Shown: one piece after another, positions 58,141 through 64,000 of the stretch
Numbering within the stretch: the stretch's first letter is position 1
How the letters are laid out: each line of letters starts with the position of its first letter
Source of the DNA: Sulfurivirga caldicuralii
GTDB taxonomy: Bacteria; Pseudomonadota; Gammaproteobacteria; Thiomicrospirales; Thiomicrospiraceae
Length of the DNA stretch: 64,000 nt
Direction: 5' to 3'
NCBI RefSeq assembly: GCF_900141795.1
Contig: NZ_FSRE01000001.1
Coordinates: 1 to 64,000, forward strand
The notes under the pieces: model-generated
Database searches by the model: none
Told to the model about the DNA's origin: nothing
The model's input: only the letters and a program-made list of their open reading frames with translations
Translations under genes and position numbers: made by a program

Positions 58141-60372
58141 ATGTCTGACCTGGGCGGCGAGGCGGGCCAGCACCTCACATTCGATGCGGCGCAGCAGTCG
58201 CTGGGACTGAAGCCGCCCGTGCCTGCGCTGCACACGTCCCCGGATTTGCAGGATACCCCCCTGCAGCAATTGCTGGAAACCGCCAGCACCTATCTGCCGC
58301 CAGAGCAGGTGGCCGAGGTGGAGCACGCCTTCGAATTCGCCGCCGCGGCACACGCCGGGCAGAAGCGCAAGTCCGGCGAGGACTACATCTGGCACCCGGT
58401 GGCGGTGGCCACCATTCTGGCAGAAATCCAGCTGGACAAGGTTAGTCTGATCGCGGCACTGCTGCACGACGTGGTGGAGGACACGCCCGTTGGCAAGGAT
58501 GAGATCGCCGAGACGTTTGGCGAGACTGTGGCCGAGCTGGTGGATGGGGTCACCAAGCTGGGCAAGCTGGAAACCCGCTCGCCCCAGGAGGTACAGGCGG
58601 AAAACTTCCGCAAGATGATGCTGGCCATGAGCCGCGACATCCGCGTGATCCTCATCAAGCTGGCGGACCGCCTGCACAACATGCGCACCCTTGGCGTGAT
58701 GCGCCCCGACAAGCAGCGGCGCATCGCGCGGGAAACGCTGGACATCTACGCCCCCATTGCTGCCCGTCTGGGCATCAACGCCTTTCGCATCGAGCTGGAA
58801 GATCTCGGTTTCAAGGCCATGCACCCGTGGCGCTACGCCGTGCTCGCCAATGCGGTGAAAAGGGCGCGTGGGCCGCGCCGAGAAATCGTGCAGCAGATCA
58901 GCGACACCCTCAACCGCCGGCTGGAGCAGGACAATATCCCCGGCCGTGTGGAGGGGCGTGAAAAGCATCTGTACAGCCTCTACAAGAAAATGCGCAAGAA
59001 GCGCATGAAGTTCGCCGAAGTGCGCGATCTGTTCGCTTTCCGCATCATCACCGACAGCGTGGACAACTGCTATCGTGCCCTCGGTGCGGTGCACCAGCTC
59101 TACAAGCCGCTGCCGCGGCGCTTCAAGGATTACATCGCCATTCCCAAGCCCAACGGCTACCAGTCGCTGCATACGGTGGTGTTCGGCCCCAACTCCACCC
59201 ACATCGAGGTGCAGATCCGCACCGAACTGATGCACGAGGTGGCCGAGCACGGCATCGCCGCCCACTGGGAGTACAAGGAGAAGGGCTCGGTGCAGCCGTC
59301 CCCAGTGGAAGTGAAGGCGCAGGAGTGGATCAAGCACCTGCTGGAGATTCAGCAGAGTGCCGGCAACTCGGTGGATTTTCTCGAAAACGTCAAGGTGGAC
59401 CTGTTCCCGGACGTGATCTACGTGTTCACGCCCAAGGGCGACATCGTCACCCTGCCGCGTGGTGCGACACCGGTGGACTTCGCCTATCAGGTGCACACCA
59501 ACCTGGGGCACGCCTGCATCGGCTGTCGCATCGACCGTCAGCTGATGCCGCTGCGCACCCCGCTGGAAAGCGGACAGACGGTGGAGATCATCAAGGGCAA
59601 GGAGCTGCAGCCCAACCCGGCGTGGCTCGATTTCGTCGTCACCCCCAAGGCGCGCACGCAGATTCGCCACTTCCTCAAGCAGCAGACGCAGGCCAGCGCG
59701 CTGGAACTGGGACGCCGCCTGCTGATGAAGGCGCTGCTGCCGTTCAATATTCATTGTGAACAGCTGGATGAGCAAACCCGCGAACGGCTCATGCGCGCAC
59801 TACAGATGAACGGCTGGGAGGAACTGCTGGAGAAGATCGGCCTGGGTGAGCGCAATGCCGCACTGGTGGCCAAGCAGATTCACGACTTCCTCCACGGCGA
59901 GAGCATGCCCGCCGATAAGCAGGAAGCATCGCACCAGCCACTGGCCATCAGTGGCACCGAAGGGCTGGCGGTCAGCTTTGCCAACTGCTGCCACCCCATT
60001 CCGGGCGATGCCATCATTGGCTTTATCTCCAGCGGCAAGGGGCTGGTCATCCATCGTCAGGACTGCCGCAATGTCAAGAATTACCGCAGCCAGCCCGACA
60101 AGTGGCTGGATGTAAAGTGGGAGCCCGAAGTGGCGGGCACCTACAAGAGCGTTATCCAGCTGGAGGTGGAAAACCGTCGCGGTGCGCTGGCGGAAATCGC
60201 CACCGCCATCGCCAGGACCGGCACCGACATCGCTCACGTGCAGTCCGAGGACAAGGACGACACCCTCAGCCTGATGCGCTTCGAGATTAGCGTGCGTGAC
60301 CGCCAACATCTGGCACAACTGATGCGTCACCTCAAGCGCATTCCCATTGTGCACAAGATCATTCGTATTTGA
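58141..60372 (+). CDS. spoT: Bifunctional (p)ppGpp synthetase/hydrolase
   Basis: The 743-residue protein has an HD hydrolase domain (HAGQKRKSGEDYIWHPVAV; IAALLHDVVEDTPV), a synthetase domain (DLFAFRIITDSVDNCYRALG; DYIAIPKPNGYQSLHTVVFG), a TGS domain (DVIYVFTPKGDIVTLPRGAT), and C-terminal zinc-finger and ACT domains. An intact HD motif and the domain order indicate SpoT rather than RelA. It controls the stringent response. Confidence 0.95.
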   Translation: MSDLGGEAGQHLTFDAAQQSLGLKPPVPALHTSPDLQDTPLQQLLETASTYLPPEQVAEVEHAFEFAAAAHAGQKRKSGEDYIWHPVAVATILAEIQLDKVSLIAALLHDVVEDTPVGKDEIAETFGETVAELVDGVTKLGKLETRSPQEVQAENFRKMMLAMSRDIRVILIKLADRLHNMRTLGVMRPDKQRRIARETLDIYAPIAARLGINAFRIELEDLGFKAMHPWRYAVLANAVKRARGPRREIVQQISDTLNRRLEQDNIPGRVEGREKHLYSLYKKMRKKRMKFAEVRDLFAFRIITDSVDNCYRALGAVHQLYKPLPRRFKDYIAIPKPNGYQSLHTVVFGPNSTHIEVQIRTELMHEVAEHGIAAHWEYKEKGSVQPSPVEVKAQEWIKHLLEIQQSAGNSVDFLENVKVDLFPDVIYVFTPKGDIVTLPRGATPVDFAYQVHTNLGHACIGCRIDRQLMPLRTPLESGQTVEIIKGKELQPNPAWLDFVVTPKARTQIRHFLKQQTQASALELGRRLLMKALLPFNIHCEQLDEQTRERLMRALQMNGWEELLEKIGLGERNAALVAKQIHDFLHGESMPADKQEASHQPLAISGTEGLAVSFANCCHPIPGDAIIGFISSGKGLVIHRQDCRNVKNYRSQPDKWLDVKWEPEVAGTYKSVIQLEVENRRGALAEIATAIARTGTDIAHVQSEDKDDTLSLMRFEISVRDRQHLAQLMRHLKRIPIVHKIIRI

Positions 60373-61298
60373 TGCCGCACCGCCACAGCGTACGACAGCA
60401 CTTTTCCCGTGCCGCGGCTCGCTATGACGAGGCAGCGGTGCTGCAGCGTGCCGTGGCCGACCATCTGGACGAACGCCTCGATCTGGTGACGCTCGCGCCA
60501 AAGCGCATTCTCGATGTGGGCGCCGGCACCGGCATCCTCACCGAAAAAATGCTCGCCCGTTACCCCGACGCCGAGGTGGTGGCGGTGGATCTGTCCGAAG
60601 CTATGCTGCGCTGGGCGCACGGCAAGCTGCAGCGCCCCCGCTGGCCGTTGCTGGGCGGCCTGTGCGAACGGCTGGGCTGGACCCGCTGTCCGGCGCAGCT
60701 GGTGGCTGCGGACGCCGCCCGGCTCCCCTTTGCCGATGGCGTCTTTGATCTGGTGGTGAGCAACCTGATGCTGCAGTGGTGTGAGGATCTCGATGCCGTG
60801 CTGCGCGAACTGCGCCGTGTGCTGCGCCCCGAAGGGCTGCTCATGTTCACCAGCTTCGGGCCGGATACGCTGAAAGAGCTGCGCGCCGCCTGGGCGCAGG
60901 TGGATAGCCGCGAGCATGTGAACACCTTTATCGACATGCATGACGTGGGCGATGCGCTTATCCGCGCCGGTTTTGCCCAGCCGGTAATGGATGTGGAGCA
61001 TTTTACCCTGACCTACGACGTGCCAATGGGGGTGCTTCAGGATCTGAAGGCGCTGGGCGCTACCTACGCGCCCAATGACCGGCGCGGGCTTACCGGCAAG
61101 GGTACCCTGCAACGCATGCTGGAAGCCTACGAAGTCTTTCGTCAACCCGACGGGCGTGTGCCCGCCACCTACGAGGTGGTGCATGGGCATGCCTGGGCGG
61201 GACAGGAAATTATCAAGGGCCCGAACCGCCCGCGCGACGGTGTGGTGGAAATGACGCTGGACGAGTTTCAGGCGCAGCTCAAACGTCGGGGGGACTAG
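60372..61298 (+). CDS. bioC: Malonyl-ACP O-methyltransferase
   Basis: The 308-residue SAM methyltransferase has FSRAAARYDEAAVLQRAVAD at its start, ILDVGAGTGILTEKMLARYP as motif I and SNLMLQWCEDLDAVLRELRR, all typical of BioC. It starts biotin synthesis by methylating malonyl-ACP. Other bio genes are not nearby. ATG overlaps the spoT stop (TGATG). Confidence 0.9.
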   Translation: MPHRHSVRQHFSRAAARYDEAAVLQRAVADHLDERLDLVTLAPKRILDVGAGTGILTEKMLARYPDAEVVAVDLSEAMLRWAHGKLQRPRWPLLGGLCERLGWTRCPAQLVAADAARLPFADGVFDLVVSNLMLQWCEDLDAVLRELRRVLRPEGLLMFTSFGPDTLKELRAAWAQVDSREHVNTFIDMHDVGDALIRAGFAQPVMDVEHFTLTYDVPMGVLQDLKALGATYAPNDRRGLTGKGTLQRMLEAYEVFRQPDGRVPATYEVVHGHAWAGQEIIKGPNRPRDGVVEMTLDEFQAQLKRRGD

Positions 61299-61303
61299 CC
61301 GGG

Positions 61304-61580
61304 CTAGTTAGACTTGATCACTTGCTCCACCCATTCACATCCGCCTCTCTTGTCGCCCATGCGGATGCCGAGTACCTCGCGATAGCCTTCGGCATTAATG
61401 CCCGAGACCAGCAGGACCGCCTTGGTCACAACCCGCTGCTGTTCGCGCACCTTGATTCTTCGGCCTGAGCTTAAGCACTTGATTGAGTACGCTCCCCACC
61501 AGTTCTCCCAGTCCCTGTCTGTCACCTGTGAGCAGATTGGACAACAGGGTGTCGTTTACCGTAATCTTGTACTCGGCCAT
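61304..61580 (-). pseudogene. IS256-family transposase remnant
   Basis: From ATG 61580, MAEYKITVNDTLLSNLL and VGSVLNQVLK match the N terminus of IS256-type (Mutator) transposases. A frame change near 61470 leads to KVREQQRVVTKAVLLVSGIN and AEGYREVLGIRMGD, which belong to the catalytic core. About 130 residues between them and all of the rest are missing. Confidence 0.8.
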
Positions 61581-61583
61581 CGT

Positions 61584-61995
61584 GTTTTCTCCTTTCGGTT
61601 GGTTAATGTTTTGCAACATCAATCCTACGGTGAGGAGGCCACGGTGGCCAATTCAATTTACAGCACTATAGGGACTAACTCGCCAGCGGTCAGGGCGCGC
61701 ATTGCTACGTTGCTGGGCGTGCCTGTTTCGGTTCAGTAAACCTCTGCGTCGGCTGGACAGGGCGGTTGTCGGCTAGGCGGCTTACACCGTGAGGGCACAG
61801 GGCGTGACGGTCCTCAGAAGGGGGCTTGCGACCGAGGGCTGGCATGGGGCGTGCAGCACCGATGTGTATTCGACCACATGGCGGATCTGCGGGGGGGATG
61901 CGGTGGCTGTTCGCTGATGCAGCGAGTCTGCGAAGGGTGTGAAGCTGGAAATTTTTGCGTGACGATTGAATGCGTTGCCCCACCGTTTTGATGGT
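61584..61995. other. Insertion-sequence debris and non-coding DNA
   Basis: Bases 61645-61676 (AATTCAATTTACAGC near the middle) resemble the terminal inverted repeat of an IS256-type element in the right place and orientation upstream of the broken transposase. The rest, to the second diguanylate cyclase, shows only short frames with no recognisable product. Confidence 0.4.
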
Positions 61996-63237
61996 TCAGG
62001 CTGCCGGGGTGGCGTAGACTTTGACGCGGTTGCGACCGGCCTGCTTGGCTCGATAAAGGGCGGTATCGGCCTTTTTGTAGAGGCCATCAAAGGATTCTTC
62101 AGGCTGCCATTGAGCGAGACCGGCGCTGAAGGTGATGGTAATGGATTGCTGTGTGTCCGGCTTGATGGTGTATTGTTCAAGTATTGTGCGCAGCTTTTCA
62201 GCCACTTCTAGAGCGGCTTGTAAATCCGTGTCCGGAAGCAGCAGAACAAACTCTTCCCCACCAAAACGGGCGAGCATATCCGTATCCCGGGTATGGTGTT
62301 GCATGATCTTTGCAGTGTGTCTGAGCACTTCGTCGCCGAAGTGATGCCCGTATCGGTCGTTGATCTGCTTGAAATGATCCAGATCGATAATGATCAGGCT
62401 GAGCGGGGTTTTATTACGTAGCGCCCGGCCGCGTTCACGTCGCCACAGCTGCATGAATGCGCGGCGGTTCAGGGTGCCGGTAAGGGGGTCCAGGCTGGAT
62501 ACGCGCTGCAGTTCACGCAGAGCGTTTTCCTCGCGCGTGATATCTTCCACCTGCCAGAAAATCCCCTTGACCTCGTTGTTTTCCAGCAGTGTCTGGGCGG
62601 AAACCACTACCCATTTTTCCTGGCCATTGATGCTGCGAATGGGAAGCTTGACCTTAAGCAGGTGTCCGGGGTGGGTGAGCAGATCGTAATAGGCTCTGAG
62701 CAGCGATTGGCGGGCAGTTTCGTCGGTAATCAGGCTGCTCAGCGGTGTTCCCATTCCGTCCAGAACTTCGGGGCGAATGCCCAGAATGGCTTCAAGCGCG
62801 GCATTGCTGCGTATGATGCGCCGCGCCTGGTCCTGCACCATCATGCCAATGGGCGAGTGGGTGAACACGGTTTCCAGCAGGGAATAGTTCTTTTCAAGGG
62901 CATCTTGTGTGTACGTTGCTGTCCTGAGCGTCTTAAGATGGTGACGATGGTAGAGGAGCAAGCTGATTATCAGGGCGAGAAGCAGGCAAAGCAGAAGCAG
63001 TAGGCCGGCCTGCGTGTCAACCGTGTTGGGGGGGGCTGCGGTGGCTGGCACTGAATGGTACACCAGAACACCACCAATCAGGCGATGCGGCTGAAGGAAT
63101 ACCGGAATGGGCCTTATGGTGCACCTGAAAGGCGAAACGTGTCGTCGCAAGCGCTCCATATGATGCTTCGTTGCCGGTAAAGGCCTCTTCTGCTCGCTAT
63201 ACTGGAGCCATGGCATCATCAGGGGCGGTGATTGCAT
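61996..63237 (-). CDS. PAS-GGDEF diguanylate cyclase
   Basis: The 413-residue protein has a membrane helix near 78-98 (LLLLLCLLLALIISLLLYHR), a PAS domain (about 120-240; HSPIGMMVQDQARRIIRSNA) and a GGDEF domain with active-site GGEEF (326-330) and inhibitory site RDTD (317-320). The first 75 residues look like the end of a periplasmic sensor, but no first membrane helix or signal precedes them, so the true start or an N-terminal loss is uncertain. It makes c-di-GMP. Confidence 0.88.
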   Translation of the reverse strand: MQSPPLMMPWLQYSEQKRPLPATKHHMERLRRHVSPFRCTIRPIPVFLQPHRLIGGVLVYHSVPATAAPPNTVDTQAGLLLLLCLLLALIISLLLYHRHHLKTLRTATYTQDALEKNYSLLETVFTHSPIGMMVQDQARRIIRSNAALEAILGIRPEVLDGMGTPLSSLITDETARQSLLRAYYDLLTHPGHLLKVKLPIRSINGQEKWVVVSAQTLLENNEVKGIFWQVEDITREENALRELQRVSSLDPLTGTLNRRAFMQLWRRERGRALRNKTPLSLIIIDLDHFKQINDRYGHHFGDEVLRHTAKIMQHHTRDTDMLARFGGEEFVLLLPDTDLQAALEVAEKLRTILEQYTIKPDTQQSITITFSAGLAQWQPEESFDGLYKKADTALYRAKQAGRNRVKVYATPAA

Positions 63238-63430
63238 TTGGCAGTCTTGCTGAAATGATTTAAAACCACATTATAGGCATGTGATCCCGTACTGCTAATT
63301 TTTTTGCATGATAGGCCATAACAGATTTTGATACGGGTCATCACCTGTTGTTATCTGTCTGTCCTGACATTCCTTTTTTATGGACTGTAATTCAAAAAGT
63401 CTGATTGGTTGTGGCATTTGCGGAGGTGCC

Positions 63431-63799
63431 TTAATCGGGATCCGCTGCGAACTGGAGGGCTGTTCCATTGATGCAATAGCGCAGTGCGGTAGGCGGCGGC
63501 CCATCGGGAAAGACATGCCCAAGATGCGCATCGCATTGGGCGCAGCGCACTTCGGTGCGGATCATGCCGTGACTGCGATCCTCCAGCGCTCGCACAGCGT
63601 CGGGATGTATTGGCGCGGTAAAGCTGGGCCAGCCACTGCCAGAGTCGAACTTGTCCGCACTGGCAAACAGCGGTGCGCCGCAGCAGACACATTGGTAGGT
63701 GCCGGGACGCTTTTCCTGCAGCAATGGGCTGGAAAAGGGCGGTTCGGTGCCGCATTCTATACAGATGTAATGTTGCTCAGGCGTCAGGGTCTTTTTCAT
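63431..63799 (-). CDS. msrB: Peptide-methionine (R)-S-oxide reductase
   Basis: The 122-residue enzyme repairs methionine-R-sulfoxide in proteins. [14 protein letters not shown] and the catalytic Cys109 in RYCINGTAL are present, and C37/C40 with C86/C89 form the zinc site. ATG 63799 has GAGGAAG nine bases upstream; an upstream ATG at 63844 would overlap mnmC. The start codon overlaps that of the divergent mnmC. The 190 bp between it and the diguanylate cyclase shows no gene. Confidence 0.95.
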   Translation of the reverse strand: MKKTLTPEQHYICIECGTEPPFSSPLLQEKRPGTYQCVCCGAPLFASADKFDSGSGWPSFTAPIHPDAVRALEDRSHGMIRTEVRCAQCDAHLGHVFPDGPPPTALRYCINGTALQFAADPD

Positions 63800-64000
63800 G
63801 TCAACAGCTTCCTCTGAAAATCCAGGTTTGCAGGCCGCACGCATTCAGTGGCGTGAAGGCGGCACGCCAGAATCTGATGCGTTTGGCGATGTTTATTTTT
63901 CCCGTGATGGCGGCCTGGCAGAAAGTGAATACGTCTTTTTCAAGCATAATGGTCTGCCGGCGCGCTTTGCGCAAGCGCAGGATGCGTTTTTCATTGCTGA
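63798..64000 (+). CDS. mnmC: tRNA U34 modification enzyme MnmC, 3' end outside window
   Basis: The visible 67 residues read [20 protein letters not shown] and [20 protein letters not shown], which match the start of MnmC/MnmD (EGTPVSxxFDDVYFS, YVFLxGN). The enzyme methylates the wobble uridine side chain of tRNA. CAGGG lies eight bases before the ATG. The start codon overlaps that of msrB on the other strand (CATG). Confidence 0.85.
   Translation, partial: MSTASSENPGLQAARIQWREGGTPESDAFGDVYFSRDGGLAESEYVFFKHNGLPARFAQAQDAFFIA

Noticed and set aside
61705-61983. 92-codon minus-strand frame in the IS debris
   Set aside because: Arg/Pro-rich composition, no ribosome site and no family features; treated as non-coding.

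Overview
The window is 64 kb of chromosome with roughly 55-60% GC coding DNA from a gammaproteobacterium. Housekeeping genes (hemCDXY, argH, aroKB, gmk, metR, rpoZ-spoT, bioC, msrB, mnmC) and a kdnA-kdnB-kdsB-waaA lipopolysaccharide cluster support this. Two adjacent Gly/Tyr-rich secreted proteins that resemble sulfur-globule envelope proteins suggest a sulfur oxidiser; that part is inference.

Region 1 (1-12.4 kb) is an accessory surface locus. It opens with the 3' part of a giant secreted adhesin with cadherin/tandem-95 repeats, a (SQDQG)14 hinge, RTX-like calcium repeats and a type I secretion tail. A terminator follows, then a noncanonical Ser/Thr-kinase-like protein with Sel1 repeats and two overlapping prepilin-type genes. 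The second prepilin is 1140 aa and carries the same RTX-like module as the adhesin, which is the most unusual gene architecture here.

Region 2 (12.5-21.5 kb) holds apt, a diguanylate cyclase, argH with a thioredoxin-like lipoprotein, and a tightly overlapping hemC-hemD-hemX-hemY-nuclease operon. Region 3 (21.8-32.3 kb, all minus strand) holds a decayed pRiA4b ORF-3-like gene, a ParA / TPR-like membrane protein / coiled-coil membrane protein / dynamin-like GTPase operon, two sulfur-globule-like genes and an RND efflux pump with its adaptor. Region 4 (32.7-41.5 kb) holds the three AmmeMemoRadiSam genes in two divergent units around a 165-bp imperfect palindrome, a flavin reductase, xthA, purU, a SlyB-like lipoprotein, an AlkA-type glycosylase and aroKB. 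Region 5 (41.1-43.4 kb) is a four-gene overlapping operon of two DUF1538 membrane proteins, a PII-like protein and a CBS protein.

Region 6 (44-64 kb) holds gmk and an RsmB/NOP methyltransferase, a histone-fold DUF1931 protein, cardiolipin synthase, an EEP-family enzyme, YfdX, MetR, a histidine phosphatase with an altered active site, coaX, an OmpA-like lipoprotein, a rhodanese, the Kdo8N/lipid A cluster, rpoZ-spoT-bioC, an IS256-family remnant, a second diguanylate cyclase, and divergent msrB/mnmC whose start codons overlap.

Across the window an exact 18-bp element (GGGGGTCCCCGACTTTTT) occurs five times. Four copies lie inside coding sequences (hemD, an RsmB-like gene, waaA, and the signal peptide of a secreted protein) and one directly follows the aroB stop codon. 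In the three sense-strand genes it is read in the same frame as Gly-Gly-Pro-Arg-Leu-Phe. This interspersed, coding-compatible element is the strongest unexplained signal. No rRNA, tRNA or CRISPR array was recognised.
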